A stretch of 64,000 nt of DNA, taken from assembly GCA_950022295.1 (NCBI GenBank), contig OX465598.1:69052001-69116000 (forward strand), written 5' to 3'. A program made the translations under genes and the position numbers. Source of the stretch: Bromus sterilis (Eukaryota > Streptophyta > Magnoliopsida > Poales > Poaceae). Positions within the stretch are counted from its first letter, which is position 1. Every line of letters begins with the position of its first letter. The notes under the pieces are model-generated. The model made no database searches, was not told where the DNA came from, and saw only the letters and a list, made by a program, of their open reading frames with translations. Below, one piece after another: positions 34,970 to 46,827 of this stretch.

Positions 34970-36400
34970 ACTAATCACATTATTTATTATATTTGCATAT
35001 CATAATATATACTCATTTATATAATCTTAGATTTGAGAATCCTTTATGCGTGTTACTTTTCACTACGAGCAACCTAAGCATAAACGGTGTAGAGGGTTAA
35101 AAAGAATAAATGTTTTCCGTGTCAAATAGTCAATATGGTTCCAAATTCATTCAAATTAATATCCATTACAATAACCCTTCATGCAAGACCACGTATTTTT
35201 GGAGCAGACATACACTCAGATACAAAATCATAAAATTATTTAAAAATAAAAAATAGTTTTTAGAACAAACATAGTCAAGTGTTTTATTCACTGTGAAATT
35301 TCACGAAGAAATAACATCCATGATATTTTGGGCAACAATAGTTTTTTTAAGTAGAGAGCAAAAATAAGTTGATGCTAAAAAAACATGTTTGAAGCAACTA
35401 GGAGGTTAGATTTTGTTTCTTTGCCAACATCCTCCATGAAACTTCACATGTAAGTAGAACAATCGACCATGTTTGTTACCACAAAACTTTAGAAGTGTTT
35501 GATTTTTTAGTGCGGATTTTGTACCAACACAAGCGATACATGTCATATCCATATCATTCATTTGTGCATTGAGATTCGCGTTGCACCTATGCAGTTTTAT
35601 TTGATGCACATTGTTAATTTAGAAAAATCAGCACATCAACATAAACCGTACCTGCATATTCTATTAGTGTGCACAAAAATACTATTATAACTTTATGCAG
35701 TCCATGAAGCATGGTTGCACAGATCTTGAAGCAATATGCTTTTTAGTGAATGTGGTAGATATGACATGTATCGCTTATGTAGACATATATGCATTTTCCT
35801 TGATTTTTTGCTGTTTTTTCTAGGTTTTACTCTTCATTCAGGTGTGGTGCAGCAATGTGCACCATTGTATTTTTGCAAGGCTATATATTCTATTTATACT
35901 CAATCATATGACAATTTACTGACCACTTCTTTTATTGAAGAAAATGGTAAACAGCGAACGTCAGTTTGTTAAGCATGGCAAAACGAATATATTTTATTGC
36001 AATTTATGTTGTTGCACGGATATTGTTTTTCTTTATGAAGTACGGCAAATCCTTGCAAAAAACTGAACATGACTGCCACAAAACATTTGTTTTGCCCTGA
36101 AAATGTGTGTTGCGTCATGCTTAAAAATCCAATGTTAACTGAAAATTGCCGTCCTGTATTTAAGTCTCGTCGGTTGGGCTTTGCCAAATCTGAAGTATCA
36201 TGATTCTATGATTTTGTATCTACCAATAACCATTGAGGTCTTCTGTAGAGAGTCAAACTAGGGGGCCTGTGGCCAAGCTTTATTTTTAGGACCATATAAT
36301 TGTCTTGGGCAGAAGTCAATTAGGAATATTCAAAACCTAAACAATTAGGAGCACCCCACTCCTGCCGGCATTTGTCAGCTCTAGCGCATCACCGGGTGCA
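34970..36400. other. AT-rich DNA upstream of the cytokinin oxidase gene
   Basis: I see no coding region or terminal repeats. Two stretches containing ATGACATGTATCGCTT or its complement (about 35531-35551 reversed and 35758-35774) suggest a decayed inverted-repeat element. The last ~150 bases should hold the proximal promoter of the downstream gene. Confidence 0.4.
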
Positions 36401-36401
36401 A

Positions 36402-36410
36402 CTATAAATA
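36402..36410 (+). promoter_or_regulatory. Probable TATA box of the cytokinin oxidase gene
   Basis: CTATAAATA lies about 120 bp before the chosen start codon and in good position for transcription starting near 36435, ahead of a CA-repeat leader (36434-36449). Confidence 0.65.
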
Positions 36411-36523
36411 TGTAGGAGTTCTTGACAAGGGAGCACACACACACACACCAAGATCTCTTCCAACTCATGCAATTAGCAAACTCAAGCTACACGGCGCACA
36501 TCCCAAACCTCTGTTGCAGCAAC

Positions 36524-38257
36524 ATGCCGATAGCTCGTGTTGCTACATTTGTCATAGTCACTACCAGCTTCCTTTCCACCCTCGGACATCTCGGAGCGCC
36601 GGCATTTGGCGCTCTTGATGATGATCTCTTAGCTCTAGACATCGTGTCGAAAATCCATACTGATCGGAACTTGATGGTCAAGGTCTCCTCAGACTTTGGC
36701 CACATTGTGAAGGGTGCCCCAGATGGTGTTTTTCACCCAATCTCACCCGCCGACATAGCCGCTTTAATCCGGTTCTCGCTCTACCAGCAGACACCCTTCA
36801 CGGTGGCGCCACGTGGGCAAGGGCATTCCTCTAGAGGACAGGCCCTCGCCCCGGGCGGCATTGTTATTGACATGCCCTCACTAGGACGTGGTGATCATGG
36901 TCACCGTGTAAACATATCCGTCGACGGGATGTACGTGGACGTCGGTGGCGAGCAGCTATGGCTCGACGTCCTTCATGCCACGCTGAAGCATGGGCTCACA
37001 CCGCGGGTGTGGACCGACTACCTCCGCATCACCGTCGGCGGCACGCTGTCCAACGCCGGCATCGGCGGGCAGGTGTTCCGGCACGGCCCGCAGATCTCCA
37101 ACGTGCACGAGCTTGACGTTGTCACAGGTAACGGCCTTCTGCCTCGTGGCACGCATTCTGTCTACCGGCGACTAGTGTCCACGTCGTTTGTTCTTCTTCA
37201 TGATAAACTAGTGCACACGAGTGCAGCGACAATGGAGTTTTAAAAGCTAAATTTGTGGTTCGCTGCAGGCACCGGAGACATGATCACCTGCTCCCCGGGC
37301 AACAACTCGGACCTGTTCTACGGGGCGCTGGGCGGGCTGGGCCAGTTCGGGGTCATAACCCGGGCCCGGGTCGGGCTCGAGCGGGCACCCAAACGGGTCA
37401 AGTGGGTGCGCCTCGCCTACACGGACGTGCGCCGGTTCACCGCCGACCAGGAGCTGCTCATATCGAGAGGCGCCGGGTTCGACTACGTCGAGGGCCAGGT
37501 CCAGCTCAACCGGACCCTGACGGAGGGCCGGCGGTCGTCTTCCTTCTTCTCGGCGTCGGAGCTCGCTCGTCTCACGGAGCTCGCGCTGGCCTCCGGATCG
37601 GCCGCGATCTACCAAATCGAAGGCGCGATGTACTACGACGATAGCTCTGCCGCCATGGTGGATCGGAAGCTCGAGGCGGTGCTGGAGGAGCTGAGCTTCG
37701 TCCCCGGGTTCGCGTTCGTCAGGGACGTGCCGTACGTGCAGTTCCTGGACCGCGTCGGGCAGGAGGAGCAGAAGCTCCGGTCCGCCGGCGTGTGGGACAT
37801 GCCGCACCCGTGGCTCAACCTCTTCGTCCCCAGGTCGCGCATCCACGACTTCGCCGCCGGCGTGTTCGAGGGCGTCCTCAAAGGCAGCAAGCCCGTGGGG
37901 CTCATCCTCATGTACCCCATGAACAGGGACAGGTGGGACGACCGGATGACGACGGTGACGCCCGACGAGGACGTGTTCTACGCCGTCGGGCTGCTGCGGT
38001 CGGCGGTGGCCGCCGGCGACCTGGAGCGGCTGGAGAGGGAGAACGAGGCGGTGCTGGAGCTGTGCGATCGGGCGGGCATGGGGTGCAAGCAGTACCTGCC
38101 GCACCACGCGTCGCAGGACGGCTGGAGGCGCCATTTCGGGGCCAAGTGGGGCAGGGTCGCCGAGCTCAAGGCCACCTACGACCCGCGCGCGATTCTGTCG
38201 CCGGGGCAGGGGATCTTCCCGGCGGCGGTGTCCAGCGCGACGATCACGGCGTCCTGA
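36524..38257 (+). CDS. CKX: Cytokinin oxidase/dehydrogenase, two exons, intact
   Basis: It degrades active cytokinins by oxidative cleavage of the N6 side chain, using covalently bound FAD. Exons 36524-37127 and 37269-38257 (GT...AG intron, 141 bp) give 530 residues, normal for the family. A signal peptide (about 1-29, VATFVIVTTSFLSTL) predicts secretion. Visible: GQGHSSRG with the flavin-linking His101; WTDYL with catalytic Asp165; GGTLSNAGIGGQ; HGPQISNV; DYVEG with Glu276; DMPHPWLN (380-385); PGQGIF (513-518). Numbering sits 4 residues below maize CKX1 at the His and Asp, supporting this start. An in-frame upstream ATG (36467) has a poor context; 36524 has A at -3. Exon 2 is far richer in GC than exon 1. 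The subfamily is not assigned. Confidence 0.93.
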
Positions 38258-38760
38258 GATTTATGTTCTTCAACAAAGTTGCAGGTTCATTTCTTGCGAG
38301 CTCTGCACGCGGCGGGTGAAGCAGGGGCTGGATTTGGTTCATCTGTTGGAAAAACTGTATCCGTCCATGCACTAGAATCAGTAGGTGTTCAGACTTCTGA
38401 ACGGAGTGTAGGATTGCAACGAGGGGGCAGGGTCCGAATGGACCTGTTTCTCCTCCTTGGGACGTAACGGACCTGTTTTTAGTCCGTCGGATATAGGTTT
38501 TGCGTGGAACCCCGGCATTCGGGATAGTACAGAGGTTTGATGTTGGGTGAAGTCTATCTTAAACTTTGAATTGATATGTTCCGTGAGAATCAAACATTAC
38601 ACTTCTCATACCAGTGATTGCAGATGTTGATTGTATATTTTCCATTTATATATGACAAAAGATTACAATGGTATATTACAAATTTACAATGGCACAAAAT
38701 AGAGACAAATAAATTGAACGGGAAATCAACCAATGCCTGTTTTAGTTAACATTATTAAAA
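38258..38760 (+). other. 3' flank of the cytokinin oxidase gene
   Basis: GC content drops after the stop. AAATAAATT near 38708 could be a poly(A) signal, though it is distant (450 bp). Nothing else is seen before a reverse-strand LINE fragment. Confidence 0.4.
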
Positions 38761-39284
38761 TTAACTAAGATTACCGGCAGTCCAATCCTGTAACCTGTTT
38801 ACCAAGGTAGGCTTTACTCTGTGTTGAAGAAGCTCTAGATCATGAGCTAGGTTCTTTCTCCATGCTTGCACTGTTGGCTGCTCTTTTTTAAAGATTTTTC
38901 CATTTTTTTGAGTCCAAATGTTCCAATAGCCCAGGATTATATTCTCTAGACCAAAGTCTTGTGGAACATGATGCATAGCTAGCATTGTTTCTTCAGAGAT
39001 AGAGGTGCCCTGTGTTTGAAAGAAATCAGAGAGATCCAGCATTTATGGGCAAATTTACAGTCCCGTGTCAGGTGAAGGAAAGTTTCACATGTACTTGTTG
39101 TGCAGCAGGGGCACTCGTAGCTATCCGAGTGGAATCCTTTCCTTGGCAACATTGTTATAGTGTTTATTCTGTTGTTCAAAACCAACCAAAAGAAAATGAT
39201 AACGTCCATACGTTCGGTCGGCAACCCCCCGCCCACATGCCCACATACATGTGCACCAATTTTAAAGCATCCATCCATCCACAC
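38761..39284 (-). pseudogene. LINE 3' end fragment (zf-RVT and tail)
   Basis: The reverse strand reads FFWLVLNNRINTITMLPRKG, SYECPCCTTSTCETFLHLTR and DCKFAHKCW, the zf-RVT zinc-binding block of plant LINE reverse transcriptases. After a frameshift near 39040 it reads DLSDFFQTQGTSISEETM and ENIILGYWNIWTQKNGKIFK, ending NRLQDWTAGNLS at 38761. It is 5'-truncated and inactive. It is distinct in sequence from the LINE end at 30-31 kb, and lies 0.5 kb after the cytokinin oxidase stop, in opposite orientation. Confidence 0.75.
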
Positions 39285-39558
39285 ACAACTTTTGCGTTTT
39301 TCGGATTTAAAAAAGTTTTATCTCTTAAATACAAATTCCGATTAAAATTCCGTTTTCACCACTAAATCCGTCTCGACGAGATCTTCAAAACTAGATCCCA
39401 TATTGATATGTTTCGAGAACTTTTTTTCGGACCAAAATTTGCCATGCTGTTTACACTGAAATTGTCATCCTGTTTACATTAAAGTTGCCATGATTTCTTT
39501 CATCTATTTTTTCTTCTTATATATTTAAAGCTACCATTGTATTTTAACGCCTTTTGAC

Positions 39559-40095
39559 TCATCGCCGAGGACCGGGGAGTGCTGCGGTGAGGCTTAGTGG
39601 ACCCCGAGCAGATATCTGGCGCGGGGGGAGGGGGGTGCGCGACATGGTTGTCTCCTAGGTTACGAATGCGTCGAGGAGATCCTCCGACGCATCTCAACGC
39701 ATGACGGTGGGAGAGGGGACATGGATCGGGAGGAGAGTTTGTCGACGGTGTGGTGCTGCTCTGGCGGCAACTATTTTTTGTGCCCATGGCAATTTCTATT
39801 CATAGGACATGACAATTCTTATTCATAGGAGCACCGAGGAGAGCTACAGTGATGCTCAGTGGACCCCGATCAGATATCTGGCGCGGGTGGGGGGAGGGGT
39901 GTGCGACACAGCGGTCTCCTAGGTTACGAATGCGTCGAGGAGATCCTTCGACGCATCTCAACGCTTGATGGTGGGAGAGGGGACATGGATCGGGGGGGGG
40001 GGGGGGGAGGGAGAGTTTGTCGACGGTGTGGTGCTGCTCTGGCGGCAACTATTTTTTGTGCCCATGGAAATTTCTATTCATAGGACATGGCAATT
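39559..40095. repeat. Tandem duplication (262 bp period) inside the GCCATG element
   Basis: GATATCTGGCGCG occurs at 39611 and 39873. Both units continue with TCCTAGGTTACGAATGCGTC, GACGCATCTCAACGC, GGGAGAGGGGACATGGATCG and GTCGACGGTGTGGTGCTGCT. The second unit has gained a long G-run (about 39991-40007). The GC-rich content contrasts with the AT-rich element and may be captured sequence. Confidence 0.8.
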
Positions 40096-40204
40096 TTCTA
40101 TTCATATGACATGACAATTCTAATATATAAGACATGGAAATTTCTATTCATGGGACATGGCAATTCTAATTCATAGGACATGACAATTTCTATTCATAGG
40201 ACAT

Positions 40205-40990
40205 GACAATTCTTATTCGTTAGACTAACGTCTACAACTTCAAGTTGCCACCCTCACATAACTAAACTTGCCATACAAAATATCAGCGATTGCCATGTTT
40301 CGTGTCACACATGTAGTTATCAGCATTGCCATAAAAACGTGCCACACGTGTGGGCGGACAGATGGTAAGTCCACACGCTTTGGTGGCAATTTTAGCACAT
40401 GTGAGATGGCGATTTTGGATAATAATTGTCATCTATGTACACCTAAAATTAGCATATAAAAAATGTGTTGGCGAAAGTGCCTCCGATATACGGCAATTTT
40501 ATTCATAGGACATGGCAATTTTTATTCATAGGACATGGCAATTCTTATTCGCAGGACTAGCGTCTACAGCTTGAAGTTGCCACCCTCACATAACTAAAAC
40601 GTGCCACAAGTGTGGGTGGAAAATGTCAAGCCCACACGCTTTGGTGGCAACTTTAGCACATGTGAGATGACAACTTCTGCTAAAACATGGGAACTTTGCT
40701 AAATACATGACAACTTTGGCTAATAATTTGCATCTACGTATACCTAAAATTAGCGTCTAAAAACGTGTGGGTGGAAGTGCCTCCTATATATGGCATTTTT
40801 ATTCATAGGACATGGCAATTTTTATTCATAGGACATGGCAATTTCTATTCATAGGACATATCAATTTTTATTCGCAAGAGTAGCGTCTATAACTTGAAGT
40901 TGTCACCATCACACAACTAAACTTGCCATCAAAAACATCAGGGATTTCCATGTACTCATGTCACACATGTGTTAGTTATCAGCATCCCAA
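40205..40990. repeat. Second set of tandem repeats inside the GCCATG element
   Basis: AAGTTGCCACCCTCACATAAC (40243, 40571) and a diverged third copy (40900) define units of about 330 bp. Each includes CACACGCTTTGGTGGCAA and ATTCATAGGACATGGCAATT in the complete copies. Confidence 0.75.
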
Positions 40991-41629
40991 GTTTTTTCTA
41001 TCTATCAATGGCAAAATATTTCCTTTTTGTGTCCATGACAAATTTAACATATCTTTCACCATGGAAATTTAAGATGTGTTTTTGCCATGGCAAAAACAAC
41101 ATGTGTTTTACCCAAGGTAAGTTTATAAAGTTTTATTTTATGAATTACGACAAATTTACATAGAACGTTGAAAAAAAAGTGCAAAAAAACGTAGTTGAAG
41201 CAAATGATGGTAATTTTAGTGCAAACAGCATGGCAATTTAAGTGCAATAGACATGGCAATTTTTAATCCGAAAAAAAGTTGTCGAAACATATCGATATGG
41301 GATCTAGTTTCGAAGATTTCGTCGCGACGGAGTTAATGGTGAAAACAGAATTTTATTTGAAAGATAAAACTTTTTAAAAACAGAAAAACGCAAAAGCTAG
41401 TCACATTTGCAATCTGGTGCCCGGCGTTCGGGCCTGGAGGAGTGGCCCGAATGTTCGGTGTGTATTGACGTCCAAAATTTATGCTTAAGTCTGCTCGCAC
41501 TTTTCCATGTTTTCTCCATGAGTCTTGAATTCTGGTCATCTATTATGAGATTCTTGTATATTGTCATGGGATTGTAAATGTTTTGGAACTATGCTCAAGA
41601 GTTAAACTTTGCTAGTTTTTGCCTACAAC

Positions 41630-41870
41630 TAGGAATTTGGGTACCAAGCAAAAATTCGGTTACCAGACAGTAACCACACATCCCATTACCCCAAGAAAGA
41701 TCACTATACCGAGTAAAAACCTGATTTTTAAATTTGACAAAAAATTTAATGATTTTATCCTAATTTTTATTTGTATTCAAAGTATTAAAAATATATTCAG
41801 TAACCATCCGGTATTTTCGGTTACCAATGTAACCGAAAATCCCAAGGCCCCACGATATTTTTCTTTCGTC
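41630..41870. mobile_element. Possible miniature inverted-repeat element with CGGTTAC ends
   Basis: AAAAATTCGGTTACCAGACAG on the left and CGGTTACCAATGTAACCGAAAA on the right form an imperfect inverted pair around an AT-rich middle. No clean target duplication was found. Confidence 0.35.
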
Positions 41871-42529
41871 ATGCCATAGCTCAAAGACTGGGTTAGAACT
41901 TATATGAAACAAATTGCACATGAGATACTTCTCTTGTTGTTTCATCATGTTCCATTGAGTTATTGTTCATAGCTTTGATAATATATCATGTGTTGAGTCG
42001 TATATTAAGGTGTTGTTCTTAATTAAAAATGTGATTTGATTCTAATTAAACCCCCTATTTAGACATCCGAGAATACTAGAGAGTAAGTAAGATAACATCC
42101 AACCACACCATTAAATTTAGGGTTCAATTCCCCTCATGCAACCATTCATAAGCTTAGGGCATGATAATTTTGATAACTCCAATCTCCCAACCATAAATAA
42201 ACTAATCACACAATGCTTTCTTCTAGGACCATTAAGGTGAAGTGATGTGCAATTGACTTTCTCACATCACCACTAGAGGATGGCAACACAAAATAACATC
42301 AACACATTGAACAATATTCAACTTCACAAGATTACTAGCAACACGATTGCTCACATGTCCTCAAGAATGTAATGAACTACTCACAACACATCATATGAAT
42401 CATGATAAATAGTGAAATATAAATGATTAACAATATGAAATTATAAATTTAGCATCTAAGCATTACCTACAAGCAGTAATCAACACCGGAAATGGCATAT
42501 AGTGATAGACAATAAATAATATATCATTC

Positions 42530-42965
42530 ATCAGAAAGTTGTCACAAAAGTAGTAGATGTAGATGGGGGTGTCGATGATGAATTGATTGGAGATGATGCC
42601 CCTAACGATGTACGGAGTGTTGATGATGACAAGAGCTTTGGTTTCCCCATGCCGGAGGAAGGAAATTCCAGCAAAATCAGTCTGCTAGAGATCATAACTG
42701 GTCCATAGAAGTTTTTCCTCGCAGTGGCAGCAGAAAAATTCATAAAAATCTCCATGATGAAAGTTAGGTCAAGGGGAAGATATAGATAGAAGGCAGGTGT
42801 CGGGGGCCACAAGGGTCCCCACGCGCTCTTGCCACGCCATCCTAGGGGGGCCTGTGGTGGCCCCCAGCTCCCTCTTCCGGCTCTTGGCTTCTTTTCTCAA
42901 ACCTTCTGGATTTCATATATTTTTTGTAATTTTTTGTGCACCAAAAAAATAGGATTTTCGAAAAA
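42530..42965 (-). mobile_element. Probable truncated, diverged LTR of the same class as 43230-44816
   Basis: On the reverse strand there is a T-rich end, then CT-rich and GC-rich blocks (GGGGCCACAAGGGTCCCC, CTAGGGGGGCCTGTGG), resembling the promoter-leader portion of the neighbouring solo LTR. Similarity is partial, and both boundaries are unclear. Confidence 0.35.
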
Positions 42966-43229
42966 ACATGGACCACCTTGAGAAACACCGGTGAGTGAAG
43001 AGACAAATATACAGCGACATGACAAGCACGGCGTCCTTGGCGGCATAAACCACGAACATCATCGAGCAACAACATGTGCTCCACGAGTTCGTGCATCGCG
43101 ATCGTGCCAACTACAACATGACCCTGATTGACGTGGACACAGAGGCATCGCATGTGATCGCAGACGACAACGTAGGCAGCTCAGCCTCGTTGAAGTCCCC
43201 CGCGCCGGGCAAATACAACGTTGAAATGT

Positions 43230-44816
43230 TGATGGGTGTAGATAACACCTCCTCGTTGGTTACCCCAAGTGGAAGGTTATGATGTAGATAGCAGCAAATT
43301 CCCCTCGGTGAAGATACCAAGGTCATCAACCCAGTAGGATTCCAGGGAGGTCAAGCAGGTGGCAACGGCGCAGGAAGTTTGCTTGGGGACAAGTTGGCGA
43401 GTTTTCATGGACGTGCACACAAGAACGCAAATAACTTTTCTCCCAACGAGTTCAGAGAGGTAGTCAATCTCCCCGGCCTTGCTGTTTACAAGGAATCAAA
43501 ACACAGAGGGGAAATAATAATTGTGCGGCTGAAAGGAAATAAAAGCAGTAAATGGAACGGTGTAAACTATGATGGAAAGATGGACCGGGGTTTCATGACT
43601 TTCACTAGTGACGTCTCTCTCCTAAAAGACAATAAACAACTATGCTGGGTGAACAAATTACAGCTGGTCGATTGACAGAATTATAAACGCATCACAATGC
43701 TAATCATGCTACTAGAAAGTAAAGAGGCTCAATCGTATGGGCATTGCACCAAAACAAGTAGACCGTTTATTTATCAGCATCTACATACTCAATAATTATC
43801 CACCTTGAGATATCTATCCAGAACATCTCATTGGTATTAAGTTGCGAACCCAACCAAATTGTAGGCTCAAAGCAACAGACAATTGTCTTAACACTCTATG
43901 TGTAATGTAAGCAATCCTTGCAACACGTAGTCACAAAAACCACTATTTTACCTCTGATGGCAACAACACATCCCCTAGTCTCATATTTCTATCACTCAAG
44001 CTAGACATCGGGGGGGCATGAACCCACATCATGCATAACGCTCCGTCTTGGAGTTGCAATCTACTACTTAGCCAAAGCAATAAACGCAACGAGAAACATG
44101 CAAGAATAATCAAGAACTAAAATAAAAAGGTAAAACAAATATATTACTCATCACAAACTCAACATAATCTCATAATCGATCGGATCCCATCAAACACAAC
44201 ATAGCAAAGCAGGAATTAATACATAGATGTCTTGATCATGATAGGCAGCTCACAAGGGCTAAATATTGAAGCACAAGATTGGAGAGAAGACATCATCTAG
44301 CTACTGATTATGGACCCATGGTCCAAAATGGACTACTCACGACGCATACCGGAGGTGATCATGGTGATGGAGAAGCCTCTGGAGGTCAATCCTCCCTCCG
44401 GCAGCGTGTCGAGACGAGTTTTTTTGGCGATCCCAAGAGCGGAATTGCATCAGCGGCGGAAAAGTAGATGAAATCGTGTGACGGGGTTCTCCTCGAGGGT
44501 TTTTGGGACGAGGGCTAAATATATGCCAAAGGGGTGCCTGGCCATGGGGTGGCCCCACTAGGGGGGCCCTTCGTGTTTCTGCAGTCTTCCTTCGTGGATA
44601 TTTTTCTGGTATTTTTTCTGTAATTTTTTGATCACTTTTATAATTGTCTTTTTTCTGCAATGCACAAACAATAACAGACAGAAACTAGCACTGTGCACTG
44701 TATTAGTAGGTTAGTCCAAAATATGTTGTAAATGATATGAAAGTGCATCAAAACATATAACAATATCATAAAAAAATGAAGCGAGCAGAAATTATAGATA
44801 CGTTTGTGACGTATCA
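43230..44816 (-). mobile_element. Solo LTR, 1,587 bp, with perfect AATGT target duplication
   Basis: On the plus strand it starts TGATGGGTGTAGATAAC and ends TTTGTGACGTATCA; read in its own orientation it is TGATACGTCAC ... CTACACCCATCA. AATGT flanks both sides (43225-43229 and 44817-44821). There is no internal domain, so it arose by recombination between the two LTRs of a full retrotransposon. A shorter relative is at 23686-24145. The superfamily (probably Ty3/gypsy) is inference. Confidence 0.85.
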
Positions 44817-44821
44817 AATGT

Positions 44822-46389
44822 CGACGTCGATCGTGGATTTCACTTCCATCAACGACGTGCAGACGATGGAAGGTGGCTCGTAGCCCATGTGGGTTTGCTT
44901 CGTGGCCGGCCGACATGTTTTTGTGTCAATTTCGAGAGCATCCATGTCAATGAACCGAAGAAGTACTGAAGCAGCTTCATGAAGCTCACGAACGGCGTGC
45001 AGGAACGCCAACTTAGTTTTAGATTAAGTTAAAGTTTGATCTTTATGAAAAAAATGATTTACATGAAATATGTTCGGTTTATGTAAATTATATCATTTTA
45101 TTGTTCTTGATTGAAATTCTTGCGAACGTTTGTGTCTATAGTTAAATGATCGGCTCCCGCACTATTGTTCAGTCGCGAAGAGATGTGGTGTTCGTTTGCA
45201 GGGTCAACAAACGTTGGAGATACCCTAACACCTCATGCACTAGCACTATGAAAATAAATATTTACACTACTATTTATCATTTATTCATGAACATTTAAGA
45301 TTTATTAGGATATCTCTAAATTCACTATGCTCCCTAAAAATGGAGCTTCCAGAATCAATTGAAGATATTAATTTGGCCAGCTGCATCCAATTTTGACCGG
45401 GTCTTCGTTGGGGAAAGGCTGCATGGTGGGTTTTTTTCAGCGAAAGAATATTCGTTTGACTCTTGGCTCCTCTCCTTCGGCGGTGTTTCAGAACCAACCC
45501 AGCCGCCGCACTCATCGCCGTTAACACCTCCGCTTTCGCATCCCTCCATTCTCTATCACCACACGTCGTGCCTGTATGCCCTCATCCTCCATCTTCCACG
45601 CCGCACCTGCATCCCCACCCACACAACCTGAAAAGGAGAGAGGGAGGACGGGGCTGGATCTGGCCGCCGCCGCTTGCATCCTTGCCTGGTCCGGCATCAC
45701 CAGTGCGCATCCCTGACGGATCTGGACGCCAAGGTGAGTTGTACGGGTGGTGTCTTGGTTCTGGAAGTGGAGAAGAGAGCACGGGAACATACCATTGCGG
45801 CTGGAGCAGAGGCTCTCCTTCGAGGATGGAGATGAAGGGGTTGCCGGTCTAGCCCAATTAGATAGCACGTTAAGCAATTTGACCTAGCTATGTAACTCAT
45901 GACATGACCGATCGACAACGATCTAGGACGCAGAGTGACACACTAAGTTCATACATGTTGGTACGTTGCCTCTAGCCAGATGCCTTTTTCACTTCGCAAG
46001 TCGTGCCCAGTCGCCGGCTGATTGCCATCTCCAAATATTCTTGATACTTATTATTGTCGGTGTAGCCGCCGCAGAAACAGGCGGCAGCGGAGAGCAGACG
46101 CGGGTCGCGATGCTTATCGCCCCTACCACGACTCCAGCCAAAGACTCCCCATCATGGGTCGTTTTCACGTTCATAGGTAAGGGGCAAATTGTAGATAAGT
46201 AGCATATGTCTTAGCAGCTTGTGATTTTGCGATGATAATTGATAAGATTTTAGTTACCAATTGTCTATTTAAATTTTCATTGTGGGCATGTCATTCCAAG
46301 GTATGCATCCGTCAGTGAAAGAAAAAAAGGAGAAAATGGGTAGGTGAGTTGATAGCACAAAGAAGGTCAATTGATATTTTCTTCTAACA
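44822..46389. other. Intergenic DNA with an exon-like GC block
   Basis: 45440-45855 (plus strand) looks like a 5' leader or first exon: CCGCCGCACTCATCGCCG, then GGACGCCAAG followed by the donor-like GTGAGT at about 45732. The open frames differ in all three readings and show no domain. I cannot assign it to a gene. Confidence 0.3.
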
Positions 46390-46827
46390 CTCATACAAGC
46401 ACCTCAAGAAATTTAGACGAATTGATAGTGGAGGATCAAATTAATGTTAATCCAGGAGATAGGACACAACAACGATAATAGCAATGTGAGTGATCATGAA
46501 GACATATTTTATTTAATTGCTACACAATCTGCTAATCTAGATGAAAAGCCCATTTTTATTGTGGATATTTATGATTTAAGAAATCAAAACAATATTTATC
46601 GATAAAAAAGAAAGGTACATATTAGTGATGAAGGGCGCTATTGGATAGAAAATATAGTGTTTCCTTTGGATGGAAATTATATTCATTTTTTGCGTACTCA
46701 TTACTCTAGAAAAAATGAAAAATATTGGGGTTTTCCAAGGATATATGTGACAAAAATGGTAGTTTATATTAAGGGCCCTTGGGGTTCAAGTTCACCCTGG
46801 GCTCCTAAAATCTCACGACCGGTACTG
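46390..46827 (+). pseudogene. hAT transposase remnant (TTF zinc-finger type N-terminus) with element 3' end
   Basis: Reading frames with stops give NSNVSDHEDIFYLIATQSAN, KPIFIVDIYDLRN and then, after a stop, IENIVFPLDGNYIHF and THYSRK. The order (acidic start, DIYDPRNWD-like motif, EFPLD..HF, YSRK) matches the N-terminal region of TTF-type zinc-finger hAT transposases as I know the family. It then jumps to GGGGTTCAAGTTCACCCTGG and CTCACGACCGGTACTG, like the GC-rich 3' end of such elements (expected CAGGGCCGG ends). The DDE core and dimerisation domain are missing. It is an internal-deletion relic; the 5' end was not located. Confidence 0.45.

Larger units (their letters stand above)
39288..41396. 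mobile_element. 2.1 kb inverted-repeat element with GCCATG-rich interior
   Basis: The left arm (39288-39445) and the complement of the right arm (41265-41396) share CTTTTGCGTTTTTC, AAAAAGTTTTATCT, CCGTTTTCACCA, AAACTAGATCCCATAT, GATATGTTTCGA and AACTTTTTTTCGGA in the same order. The interior contains dozens of TTGCCATG / GGACATGGCAATTT motifs and two sets of tandem duplications. No transposase is visible. The long arms suggest a Mutator-like or foldback class; that placement is inference. No target duplication was identified. Confidence 0.65.

Noticed and set aside
36467..36523. Upstream in-frame ATG as the start of the cytokinin oxidase
   Set aside because: Poor context (C at -3), and it would add 19 polar residues before the signal peptide. 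The next ATG gives family-normal numbering.
39500..40048. Reverse-strand ORFs in the duplicated GC-rich units (PDPCPLSH...ALRCV)
   Set aside because: Both lie in a tandem duplication inside a non-autonomous element; the frame is interrupted by a G-run in one copy and lacks motifs.
45463..45852. 129-codon ORF with Ser/Pro/His-rich sequence
   Set aside because: No ATG at its start, no domain, and other frames are equally open; a donor-like GTGAGT falls within it.
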